Positions 1 through 11,619 of a stretch of DNA of 42,837 bases are shown piece by piece. The position numbers were made by a program, and so were the translations under genes. Every line of letters starts with the position of its first letter. Within the stretch, counting starts at the first letter, position 1. Below the pieces are notes generated by a model. It searched no databases. It had not been told where the DNA came from and worked only from the letters and a program-made list of their open reading frames with translations. Location of the stretch: assembly GCF_000220395.1 (NCBI RefSeq), contig NW_004086045.1, positions 1-42,837 of the forward strand. The letters are read 5' to 3'. This stretch comes from Ichthyophthirius multifiliis. Lineage: Eukaryota; Ciliophora; Oligohymenophorea; Hymenostomatida.

Positions 1-995
1 ATATTTTTTATGTATAATTAAATTAATATCATAATAAAATAAATTTTAAATACAATTTTTTGATATTATATCTTACTTTTTATGTGAAATTATTATTTTG
101 CTTTTTTTTTTTACAATTTATATACAATGTTAATATTAATAATAATTTAGTTTAAAAATAATTTTTATATAAATTAATTTAAATTATAAAAAAAATAAAA
201 TTGGTTAATATATATATTAGAATACTTACATATATTATTAATAAGAATTTTAATAAAATAATTAATGATTTTTATCAATATTTCTATTTTTAAAAAAAAA
301 ATTAATTTTATTATTTTATAAAATTTCAAAAATTATAATAATAATTATTAATTTATAAAATTTTATTTTTAAATATCTAATATAAAACAAATTAATAATT
401 ATTTTTTTTTTTTATAATATAAGTAAAGTTATATATAAAAAATTATTATATCAAAATAATTTGTTTTTAATATATTTATTATAAATTGCAATTTGAAATA
501 AATAATATTTTTTATAAATAATTATTTATATTAATAATTATAATTAATTATTCACAGATAAAAATAAAGATTTTACACATATAAATAAAAATCAGTAAAA
601 AAAAACCAATATTTAAAAAAATTAAATTCTATATATATTAATAATTATAAAAAATAAATTATAATAATAAACAAAACACTGTTATTTATAATTTTTTAAT
701 AATTCTTATTTAAAAAACAAAATATATATATTCCTTATATTTAATTTCGTTTTTTATAAAAAGAATATTCTTTGAAATTATAAAAAAAGTAGATTTAATT
801 ATTAATTTATTTTTTTATGGAAAAAATTAAAATGAAAATTAAAAATTAAATAATATTAATGGTATTTTTTAATTAAAATTATGTGTCAAAAATTGATAAA
901 ATAAAAACTATATTTACATCAAAATTATATAAAAATTTTAATAAAAAAAATAAAAGTTAAATAATAAAAAATTAAACGAAACTAAAAAGACTAAG
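1..995. other. AT-rich intergenic region
   Basis: I see no coding exon, RNA gene or mobile element here. The stretch is almost pure A/T with short A and T runs. It ends just upstream of the first ATG of the membrane-protein gene and presumably holds that gene's promoter and 5' leader. No conserved promoter motif can be recognised. Confidence 0.6.
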
Positions 996-3900
996 ATGAT
1001 AAATAATATAGCTTTACAATAGCTAGATTAGAAAAATCATTATTAAAATGTACTTGTAAATGGAACAGCAAGTGAATTAGCCTTAAATGTTTAATCATAT
1101 GATTAAAAAAATTAATTATCTCCCTAATTCAATCCTTAATGTAAAATGTTTTTATATTTATATATATAATATTTCCATAAAATAACTTAATAAAAAAAAA
1201 AAAAAAGAATATAATCAAGATCAAAATCTAATTCTAAATCAAAATCTAATAAATTCAATAAATCTAACGAATTCAATAAATCTAACAAATCAAATAAATC
1301 CAACAAAACCAATAGAAGAACCAATACCTATTAATAAAGTGTCAAAAACAAAAAAGAATAATATTAGTTACTGCATTTTTGGCAGTTTTAATAATATTAG
1401 GAACTTTATTGGGACTAATATTATCTAGAGATGATAACGAAGCAGACTTGTAAATTAAAACCCCTCCTTAATACGTTAACTATGAAAGAATAATTAATTC
1501 TGGATAAACTAGTAACATAGTAAAGTTAAGACATGTTCCAAAAGCAGAAATTACATATGAATATAAATTAATAAATACTCAAACAACCTAATTAAACGAT
1601 AAACCTATAGAAACTAAATCTACCATAATTCATATAGTTTCTTTAGTCTGTAATGATGTAACTGAAGATTCTTTCGATATGTACCTTTATTTCCTGAAAA
1701 AACTCAAATTTTTGATAATGATAAACTTACAGGATCTTTCACTGGTTTCCCTGAAATGGTTCAAGATTTAGAAGTTAAGAAACTTCTCAGAAATTTATAA
1801 TAAAGTGAATAAAAATAAAATAGCGATTAAAATTAAAATGAAAATACTTAATAATTAATAAATGAATATAGTAAAAATAAATAAATATGTATATGTATTA
1901 TTAAATATTTTACCTAATAAAAAAGGTACTTTAAACGAATAAGAAATCAAATTATTATAAAAAAGTGGAGTTTCAGCTGAATAATTCCATTAAAGTCGTT
2001 TCCCGATAATAAGATTCAGTTTATTAAAAGACGGTAGAATTGAAAATTTAGAAATCCCAATAAATTTAAGAATCGATTAATATTAAGTATACATTAATAT
2101 TCTCGAATAGTTAATTCCAAGAGTATCAGCTGATATATACAATATAATATAAAAAACTGAAAACGGAAAAACTCGTATATTAAAAAAAAGAACCCGTACA
2201 TTAAAATAAAGAACTCTTAATGGAGATAACGTAAATCCGGAACACGAAGCCCAATTATTAGGATAAAAATAAGCTGTATTGAAGAATTTTTACACTAAAG
2301 AAAAACATTTCGATAATAATTCTGAAGAAATAGTTAATTATATTTAAAATTAATTCATAGAATTAGGAGGAGTTATTTAAACTTAAGTAGACTCTTTATA
2401 TCATTTATAAGATAATTAAAAAGATGAATAATAAATATTTAAAAAAATTTAAATTGCTTCAGCTTGTACTGTTTCTTTTGTATCATAAAAAACTGATGTA
2501 GGTGAATATTTCCTTGAATTATTGAAAAAATATTAATCTTAAATAAGTGTTTTTAAATTTACATGGAATTAAGCTCTTAAATAATACTAGAATTTTTTTA
2601 AAAGGGAAAATTTAGTAGTATAAAGAAATCAAATAAGATCACTCTAACAAGATAAACAAGAAAGTAATTTTGGGAAAACAAAACTCGGACAAAATATAGA
2701 TGCAAACATATTTTAGAAAAATATAGCATCAATAGCATTTGGAGCTAACCTATTTTCTTAATGTTTCCAATCTAAAACTTTTGGACAAGAAGATTTTTGC
2801 AATATAGGCATAAAATAAACATTTAATAGTGATTCAATAGTAATAGCATAAAAATAAGTAAAATTTAACGCTACTAAAATATTCAAAATTTAATAATTTA
2901 TAATATCTTAATTAGACAAAAAAATAGAATCTATAAGTAATATTTTGAATAATAAATTTTAAAACTTAAGAATAGCAATATAAGGAATTCTTGATAAAAC
3001 AGAAAAGTTTATTGATTTAAAAAAAAATCCAATTTTAATTTAAATTTCTGATACTATTTCTAAAGAAGGACTTCAAATAGCTAATTAAATTTAAGATTTC
3101 GAAAAAGAAGTTACTTAATTCATTAAAAGCTTAAGTTCTTTAATTGAAAGTCCTTTGAAAAATATCTAAGAAAAAACCTAATAATTTTTAAGTTCTAAAT
3201 AAATTAATTTTGATGCCTATGTAAATCAAATTAATCAATTCGCCTAAGAAAAATACAAAAAACTTCTCAAATTCGTTGATGATTAAATAACTAAAGGACT
3301 TAATCCTTAACTTATATTAAAAATTAGAACTTTTTTAACAACTTACGATATTATTCTTAAAGATTTAGTTGAAAACTAAGTTAGAAAATACCTCTCCTAA
3401 CTTCAAACATTTTTTATTGAAAAATAAAAAGAATTTTCAGATATAAAAAGTCTTATTAACGACTCAACTTAATAATTAGATGATATCTCCAAAATTAAAA
3501 TTAATTAATAAGTTAAAGATTTCCTTATTTCCGGAATAGCTGATAATATCCAAAAAACTTTATACGATCTTATTGAAAAAATCACAAATAATTAACAAAT
3601 TTAAAATCTTCTCACTTCAAATATCCTTAAATAATTACAAGTATTCAAAACTTAAATATTAGAAAAATTAGATTTAATTTCTAAAATCGAATTCACTAAT
3701 GACGAAAACCAAAATTAAAATGAAGCCATTTAAATTACGAAAGAAATGAATAACATTTAAGGTAATATCTAAAATGACCTTCTTTCAGGAATTAAAGAAT
3801 TCCAATAAGAAATCGATAATTTAATTTCTAATCTAAAATCTTAAATTGGAAATGATATTAAATAAAAAATTATTGATTATTCCAAAACTCTAATTAATTT

Positions 3901-5700
3901 TTCTGATAAGCTTACTGGAACTTCGATTTAAAAAAGTACGGAAACCCTTTAAAAAGTCGAATTAATTGGACAAAATGTTTTAGATAATTTATCTGTATAG
4001 AATAAAGAAATTCTTTAAGCTTCTAATATTATCCTTGATGATTTAAAAGCTGTTTATAATGAAATGAAATCAATTTTATCTAACCCTGCTCTACCTGGGA
4101 ATGGATATGTTTTATAAGTAAAAAATATATTATTAATTTAATTTTTTTATTAAAAATAATTATTATATAGAATAGCGTATATTCCAATATTAATAATATC
4201 TTTAATTAAATAAATACTGTTTTTAATCAAAACTAAGGTGGATTCAATGGTTTTATAGGAATTAGTGACTAAATATTAAGAATTAAAGCTCTTCCGAATA
4301 AATTCTAATATATATTAAATGATTTGAAATAATTTACTTAAAAACCTTTTGATTAATACTCTGTTCTTAAATCTTCTTTTCTTAATATTAATAAAGAAGG
4401 ATAAGCATTATAAAATACAATTCTTTCTTAAGTAACTGCTGCTAAATCAACATTCGCTTCAAAATAGGCAGAAAAAGATAATTCTTTAAATTAATTAATG
4501 TAAGCATATTAATAAATCAGTTTACAGGTATTCAATTTATTTTATCACATTATTAAAAAAATCATATTTAAAAAATAATTTTAAAAGGGTGATGATTTGG
4601 CAAAAAACATTGATAAATTAGACGAATTCTTAAAATAATAAAAAACTGATGTCTAGAAAATGTTTCAAGACAAAATTTTAGAAATAAAAAATACATTAGA
4701 TTTCAATGACCAAGTAAAAACACCAGGTAAATAAAAAAAAAAAACAAACAAAAATAAATAAATAAAAATAATATACATAGAATTTAAAGTTCCAATCTAA
4801 TTCACTTAATATTATAATACCCCAATGGGAATCAGAATTAAATTATTATTAGAAGCTACTTCAATTACTAAGATGAGCTTTGACATATAATTCCGATAGG
4901 CTATATTGAACTTAAAAGCTACAATAGACACCAAAGTAATCTTAAACAGTTAAATAGTCGGAGATGTCTATGTAGCCCAAGTCGGAGGATATGCTTAAGG
5001 GACAATTTTAGATGCTAAACTAGAAACTTCTATTGAATTAAATGCATTAGAAAAATTCAAAGGAAAAATTACATTAGATGGATCCATAAATCCTTTGTCT
5101 TTGAAATTAGGTATTTATTATACAAGTGTTTTTACTAAAGAAAGTGATAAATGTATTTACTCAAGTCAATTAGCTCCATAATAAAATGATAAAAAAAATC
5201 CTGCCTCAAGTATTATGTGGATTAAAAATGGAGTTTAAGTAATTGATAATGTTACTTAAACAGCTTTTGATTTTTCCTTATAAAAATTTAAAAATGCAGT
5301 AATATCCGCATAATAGACTGCTAAATCTACTGCTAAAAAAGCAGCTTAAATTAATAAAGATGCTGCTATTAAGTCCGCTAATGCCACTAATAAAGCTTCT
5401 TAAGATATTGCTCAAGCTGCTAGAGAAGCAGCGAAAAAAGCTATAAAGTCTGCTTAAGATGCCGCTTCTAAAGTTGCTTAAGCTAAGGCTAAAGTTGATT
5501 AAGCAAATAAAGATTAATCTTTTTTATCGGTTAGTGGTATTAGTTTATAAGATACTTAGGAATCTCTGAAATGCTTAAAAGGTTATGTTATCAATTCTTA
5601 AACAACTAATATTATTGAACCTTTTGAATTTAAAAGTTTATAATAAGATAAGAAAAGGTTATTCGAAAGCGAAATTAAAGGTTTAGACGAACTAAATTGA
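996..5700 (+). CDS. Large type II membrane protein, family not recognised
   Basis: Six exons in the ciliate code: 996-1140, 1208-1870, 1926-4117, 4171-4527, 4588-4726 and 4781-5700, ending at TGA. All introns are GT..AG, 53-67 nt, and preserve phase. The ATG at 996 is chosen because the first intron then joins in frame to the Q/N-rich stretch from 1208. The product is about 1,465 aa. A short Q/N-rich cytoplasmic-like N-terminus precedes one hydrophobic helix (LVTAFLAVLIILGTLLGLIL, about 1364-1423). A long ectodomain-like part follows: a beta-rich first portion, a long K/Q/I/L-rich coiled-coil-like middle (about 2900-4100), a beta-rich portion (4790-5280), then an Ala/Lys-rich helical repeat (about 5285-5515). 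Two compensating one-base frame changes are needed, in the A run near 1350 and near 1678. They flank the membrane helix and are probably sequence errors. I do not recognise the family. Confidence 0.75.
5285..5515 (+). repeat. Ala/Lys-rich helical repeat inside the membrane protein
   Basis: Within the last exon of the 996-5700 gene the codons turn to imperfect repeats of AAKKA, KSAQDAA and KSANATNKAS type. The roughly 11-residue rhythm of A, K, Q and D resembles amphipathic helices of LEA or apolipoprotein-like proteins. GC content is locally higher because of the GCT/GCA codons. This is a composition-based observation; no function is implied. Confidence 0.6.
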
Positions 5701-5900
5701 AAAATTAATTATTATTATCATGTATATTTATATATCTTTACTTTATATATGGAATTTTATTTTAAAGCATAAATATTTTTTTATAATTTTTATTTAAAAA
5801 AATAAAAAAATTGAATTTTTTTTATAAAAAAAATAACTCTATACGTTTATATATTTTAATTAATTTATTTCATTTCAATTTATAACGTAAAATAAAACTT

Positions 5901-6838
5901 ATGACAACTTCTTAAAGTTAACTCAAATTAACAATTAAAAATCCTTTTCTTCTAGATGCATTAAAAATGGATTCTAATATATTTAAAAAATAATCAGTTC
6001 ATCATTTTATAGTAGGTTAATTTTTATTTGAAAATATTTAAAAAAAAACAAAAAAAATAAAAAAAGATTCCGAATCAGGCCCATATAAAACAATATAAGA
6101 AGCAATAAATGCAGCAGAACCTGGAAGCGTAATAAAAATAGCTCCAGGTTTATATAATGATAATATATATATTAAGTAATATTATAAAAAAAAAAAACTT
6201 TAAAATAAAATTAAAAAAAAAAAAAAAAGTAAAGCAGATTTAACTTTAGAACCAAAAGAAAAATAAGGAGATATAATATTAGTTGTATAAAATAACCCAG
6301 CAATATTAGTAGATTTAGAACCTGGATAATCATGCAAAGTATGTTCAATGAAATTAAGTCATAGTGGTAATAGTGAAGATGTGTAAGAATTTTTTATTTT
6401 TATAAATTTTAATTAATAAAATAATAAAAGAAATAAGATCGAAGAAATGATTGATGATAAGGAATTTAAATTATATATATTTGGAGCTTTCGGAGGATAA
6501 TAAGATGCCATTGCTTAATATTAAAATTTTAATCCAGAAAATGAACTTGCAAATAAATTTCCGATAGAAAAAGATATGAATACAATAGTATTTGTTTAAG
6601 GAGGAACTTTAAAAATGGAAAATTGTTTACTTTCATTAAAGTTATTTAAATATAAATTTTTGCTTATTTTTTTTTTTATACTTTTTTTCCCAAAATAAAG
6701 CTTTATTGTAAATAATAAAAAAAATATTTTACCTGCAGTAGTAGTAGCAGAAAGAGGAACAATTAATTTTAATCATGTAGAAATAAAAGGAAATAATAAT
6801 CATGAAACAATAGGTTTAATTATAGTTATTTTTCTTTA

Positions 6839-6893
<55 letters not shown>

Positions 6894-8274
6894 TTATATT
6901 TATATTTATATTTATATTTATATTTGTATATATAAATCTATATGTATTAATAAAAATTATTAAAAAAAATAGGCATTTTAGTTAAAAAAGGAAATGCAAT
7001 AATAGAATAGTCTAAGGTGTATGGACATTTAATGGGAGGAATTTTAATTTGGAGTAAAAAATAGAATGATGTACGAATTTCGAATTCTAAAATATACAAG
7101 AATACAAAAGTAGGAATACATTGTATTGGTGAAGTAATAAAAAAATAAAAATGTTTTTAATAAAAAAATCATATATTTATACATATAAAAAAGGACGCTT
7201 AAGTCATGATTGAAGGAAATAAGATTGAAAATAATAATGGACCAGGAGTTCGTATAGGTATAGCGAATAAAAGTTCAATAGTGAGAAACGAAATTAAACT
7301 AAATTAAATAGGGATAGAGGTAGTTTCAGGAGATCCGTTCATATTTTCAAATAAAATAGACAAAAATTTAACAGATGGAATATAAACAAGTAGTTTTAAT
7401 GGATCAAGGTATTTTATTTTAAATTAATTAAAATATATTTATATTTTAAAATATTTAAAAGATGTGATGGAAAAATAAAAACTAATCTAAGCATATGTGG
7501 AAATAAAGAAAATGGCATAAATTGTAAAGGAAAAAACAATTATACTAGAATAGAATCAAACTCTTTTATAGGATATAATAAAAAAGCCGGAATAAAAGCA
7601 GATGATGATTCTCAAATATCAATTTTCAAAAATAAAATAACTAAAAATTTGCAATAAGTACATGAAAAAAAAAAAAAAAAAATTAATTTTACAAAAAGGG
7701 TATTTTATTAGTAGAAACAAGCTCTGCTATGATAGAAAAAAATGAAATTACAGATAATATAAAAGCCAATATAGCTTTAGGAGGTATGAATTCTCATAAC
7801 ACATATATTGTAAGAAATATCATTACTGGAGGAAGATGCGAAGGTATTTTTATTGTAGAAGGAGGCGATTGTTGGGTTATGCATAATACTATAAGTGAAA
7901 ATAATGATGGTATTGTATGTATGTCTTCTGTTCCAGAAATAACAAAAAATGAAATTAGTAAAAATAAAAGCAATGGTATTTTTTTTATTTTAACCAAAAA
8001 ATATATATATGTTTTATTATTTAAAAAATAAGGTATTATGTTAATAAAAAATAGTAAACCCACAATTTTTAAAAATATGATATCTGACAATGATGGAATT
8101 GGGCTTTTTATAAGAGATAAAAGTTGTGGAAAAATTCATGATAACATTATAAAAAGTAATGAAATTGAATTAGTTATGGAAAAAAGAAATTAAGCTTTGT
8201 AAAATATTATTACTACTAATTCTGTTACAGGAGATATTCGTGTACCTTAAATTTTTGATTGCAATATATTTTGA
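5901..8274 (+). CDS. Right-handed parallel beta-helix protein, FBXO11-like
   Basis: Ten exons: 5901-6015, 6067-6175, 6230-6382, 6431-6640, 6701-6813, 6973-7133, 7194-7408, 7462-7657, 7699-7975 and 8033-8274. The spliced length is 1,791 nt (596 aa), ending in TGA, with no frame correction needed. The start of the helix is marked by GPYKTIQEAINAAEPG followed by IKIAPGLYNDNI, the classic entry of pectate-lyase-fold (PbH1/NosD/FBXO11) domains. About 20-24 residue coils follow with recurrent N-x-I-x-x-N and G-I/V motifs, such as NKIENNNGPGVRI, NEISKNKSNGI and NMISDNDGIGLFI. In animals FBXO11 uses such a domain as the substrate-binding part of an SCF ubiquitin ligase. The roughly 38 residues before the helix show no F-box that I can recognise, so the ligase role is unproven. 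No signal peptide is seen, so a cytosolic protein is likely. Confidence 0.85.
6814..6972 (+). repeat. Intron enlarged by a (TA)n / (TTTATA)n microsatellite
   Basis: The fifth intron of the beta-helix gene is 159 nt, about three times its siblings. The excess is a (TA)n tract (about 6841-6880) followed by some seven copies of a TTTATA hexamer. The splice borders (GTTTAA..AATAG) join codon G|GC exactly, so the repeat lies wholly within the intron. Confidence 0.8.
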
Positions 8275-8637
8275 AATATATTTTTGTTTCATGTTTATTT
8301 TGTTCTTTTTTTTATAATAAATTTAATATATATAAAAAATACATATATTATTAAAATAAATTATATAAAATTAAAAAAAAATGTAATATAACAAAAAAAT
8401 TAAAAATAAAACAAATAAATAGATATATAGGTATATAATATATTAATTTATTTTTCTTTTTTTTTAATAAATTTTTTTCATTATATAGATATATTTATAT
8501 ATATGCTAAGTTTATTTTATATATATATATATATAATAATTTATTTTATAATTAGTTTAAATAATAAAAAATTAGACTATAGATCGTTTACTCAAAATAC
8601 AAAAATAAAAGGCATTTCCTGAAGAAATAAATAAATA
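8275..8637. other. Intergenic spacer
   Basis: AT-rich spacer between the beta-helix gene and the next gene, with a short (TA)n tract near 8517-8535. No exon is supported. It probably holds the 3' end of one transcript and the promoter of the next. Confidence 0.6.
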
Positions 8638-9422
8638 ATGAAAATTTAATATATATAGTAAAAAAAATCGATATTTAATGACTATTATTTAGACCAATAA
8701 TCTGATTTTTAATAATTCGAAAATTACTTAGAGGATAATAAGAACTAAATGTAATAACCATAAAAATAAAATTCAAGAATACGTAAATTTTCATATAATA
8801 TAAAAGTCTCAAAGGAACCTTCGAACGACGTGACATAATCGAAAAATAAAAATGAATTTGATACTAATAAATTAGAAAAATAAAGCTCTGAAAAATTGTC
8901 ATCTTATTCCAAAAAGCAAACAAAAAATAAAATTTAATATAAAAATTTATGTGATTCGCCACATAATACCACTGATTATATATTAAAAATGCATAGTATG
9001 GAATAAAATTATTAAAATATAAATAATTTTGATTATTAAAAATAAGAATTAACAAATGATACAAATTTTAATGAATCTATGATAGGTACATCTTATATTT
9101 ATATAAATATATATACGTTTTTTATATAAAGAAAATAAAAATTATAATTTTTATATTATTAGATGTAATGTTAGAAGAATAAAATAATTAGAAAAGTTAA
9201 GCAAGTAATGAAAAAATAAATGAAAGTTAAATTAGTAATAACATAGAGCAAAAATAAAGTACAGTTGATTTTTAAACGAATTAAGTTATATAAATGGCAT
9301 AATAATAAATTAATAATCCTAAATTTCTTTATAATATAATAGAATCTCTTGTATTGTAATTGCATGAAAAGGAAGTAATTATATAATAATTATAAAAATA
9401 AAACAACCTTAATACAAATTGA
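8638..9422 (+). CDS. Hypothetical Q/N-rich protein with C-terminal coiled coil
   Basis: Two exons, 8638-9085 and 9163-9422, separated by a 77-nt GT..AG intron. Together they make 708 nt (235 aa) ending in TGA at 9420. The first ATG in frame is at 8638 and no TGA interrupts the frame. The protein is hydrophilic and rich in N, Q, K, S and E. The last 30 residues (FLYNIIESLVLQLHEKEVII then QQLQKQNN) have a heptad-like pattern typical of a short coiled coil. There is no membrane segment or signal peptide. I do not recognise a family. Coding status rests on the TGA-free frame, the clean intron and richer codon use than the flanks. Confidence 0.6.
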
Positions 9423-10284
9423 AATTCTTTTTAATTTAATCTATATATATAAATAAGCATATATATCTTATTTTTTTTTTAATATATTTTAATAATTATT
9501 ATATTGTATTTATTGCATTTTATTTTTATAAAGTAAATAATATTAATTTTAATTTATTTTATTTAAATATATTTTTAATATTTTATTTTATTTATATATA
9601 TTTCTAATAAAATAATTTTATATTTTATTAATAATTTATAAAAAAACAATCTATTTTCATCTAAAATCATATTTTCAAATAGAATTATTATTTAATTTTA
9701 TATCTATATTTTTAGATTTAAATAATATATTTATTAATAAACAAATTTTTATTAATATTTTTTGTTTTTGTAAATTATTTATATGCTATATAAAATAATC
9801 TTTAACAATTTAAAACTAAAATTTATTTTTTTATATTTAAATATCAACAATTTTTTATTTAAAAATAACAAATTGAATAAAAAACATATTTATTTACAAA
9901 CATTAAAATTTTTAGGATTATTTATATTTCTTTATAAAAAAAAAGTATAGAATTTTTAGTATAATTTAAAACTATTTTAAAATATATTTTTAATTAAAAT
10001 TAATTTACTAAGAATATAATTAAATATTATTAAAATATATGTTTATTGAATTTATTTTGTTAATAACTAGCAATACATATTTATTTTTAAATTATTAAAG
10101 ATGACTATTTATTAAAAATAATTATTTTATATAAAAAATATATTAATTCAAAATATATTCTCAAGTATTTAAAATTTCTAAAATTTTGATTTTGCATAAA
10201 CAGTATTTTATATAAACCGCAAAATAAAACAAAACAAAATTAAAAAATTATAAAAATTACAAAATAAAAATTAATTGAAATAAA
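9423..10284. other. AT-rich intergenic region
   Basis: No gene, RNA or repeat family is visible. The sequence is simple A/T-rich DNA between the Q/N-rich gene and the cyclin gene. Confidence 0.6.
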
Positions 10285-11521
10285 ATGTTAAACAAAGTAT
10301 AAAATATTAAATTTAAAAATAAAAATATAATTTTAATAATAAAAAAAGAAATCCAGAAACTTTTCACCTTTTTAACCTTAATAAGTTCAATAATTTTATT
10401 AAATCTAAAATGAAAAACAAACATAAAAACTTAAAGAATTTCTTTAATAGACATTGCCTCCGGCTGATTATCAAGACTTACAAAATTAAATGCGAATACC
10501 TGAATATAGAAAGGATCTATTTAGTTAATTTGAAATTAAGCAAGTAATAAATATAAAATATCAATAAATTTTTCTTATTATAACTAAAAAAAAAAGAGTT
10601 AATTACAATAACCCTTATTTATTTATCATGAAATGGTTAACTTTATAGATACTGATTATAGAGAGGCGTTACTTTTTATTATAATGCAAACATTAGATAA
10701 TTTATAAATCAGCAAAAGTGTATTTTTTTTAGCTGTTACTTATTTAGATTAATACATGATGAAATTTTATTACTAAAGATAATAATTCAACAAGTATTAA
10801 GATTAAAATTCTAAAATGCCACAAAATTAATATAAATTAATATGTATTTCATGCTGTATTATTGCCTTAAAACTATAAAATATAAATGAATTGCCTTTTG
10901 AATATTTAATATAGATGTATAATGCTATGATTTATATACTTAAATTGAAAGTTTAACTGGATGAGAAATTGTACGAAGTAAATCTTATTACTGATAAATT
11001 AATAGTATATAAAATAGAATAAGATATTTTTGTTTTTTTCAATTACAATATGAAGATTTGCACTCCTTTAGATTTCCTTAAATAATATTGGATGATATAT
11101 AAATATGGTCATATGGATTATTTATAGGTATTTTATTTTTATATATAAGAAAAAAAAATATATATATATTGTTTTTTTTTTTTTAAAAAAAAAAAAAAAG
11201 AGCATTGTATTAATGTAGTTTCTTCTTATGGACTTCTAGTTTAGCTCTTTATTTAATTAATAAAGTAGACTTTGTTCAGCCTGTATTTATTATGTTTTTA
11301 ACGAAAGTAAAATTACCAATTATGAATACTGGAATAATAAGACTATATAAATAGTTTAATTAAATAAGAAATATGATCTTCATGTATTTAGTGATTTCGA
11401 AAGATAAGTTATACAAATTAAATAGATCGTTGAAAATAAATACTCTTATCGTTTAAATGAAGAAATAGTCAAAGTTAAATACAAATATAACGTTGAAGAT
11501 AATAACTATAGATATATATGA
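10285..11521 (+). CDS. Cyclin, divergent A/B-like
   Basis: Four exons: 10285-10296, 10349-10543, 10597-11127 and 11201-11521. They give 1,059 nt (352 aa), ending in TGA. A four-codon first exon (MLNK) is required: no other ATG reaches the frame, and the 52-nt intron after it joins perfectly. The cyclin box starts near EMVNFIDTDYREALLFIIMQ and continues with SKSVFFLAVTYLDQYM, matching the 'R..L..WL.....L...T.YLAV.YLDRFL' pattern of cyclin N domains. Further on are KLICISCCIIALKLQ and EQDIFVFFNYNMKICTPLDF, matching the '..E..IL..L.F.L..PTP..FL' pattern. Cyclins bind and activate cyclin-dependent kinases. The canonical MRAIL motif and a destruction box are not evident, so subtype and cell-cycle phase cannot be given. 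It might also be a transcriptional or Pho80-like cyclin, although the length and box layout favour the mitotic type. Confidence 0.8.
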
Positions 11522-11619
11522 TAAAATATATTTTCTATTAAAAAAAAAAAATATAAAAAAAAAAATTATAATATATTATAAATATTTATATAAAATAAGC
11601 GTTAATTATATTTGAATAA

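Noticed and set aside
996-1140. tRNA-like segment, because of its raised G/C
   Set aside because: No cloverleaf could be drawn, and the segment reads as a clean first exon joined by a phase-consistent intron to 1208.
7729-8031. Standalone 100-aa plus-strand protein
   Set aside because: It is one exon (with part of the next intron) of the ten-exon beta-helix gene; it only looks isolated because flanking exons contain TAA as Gln.
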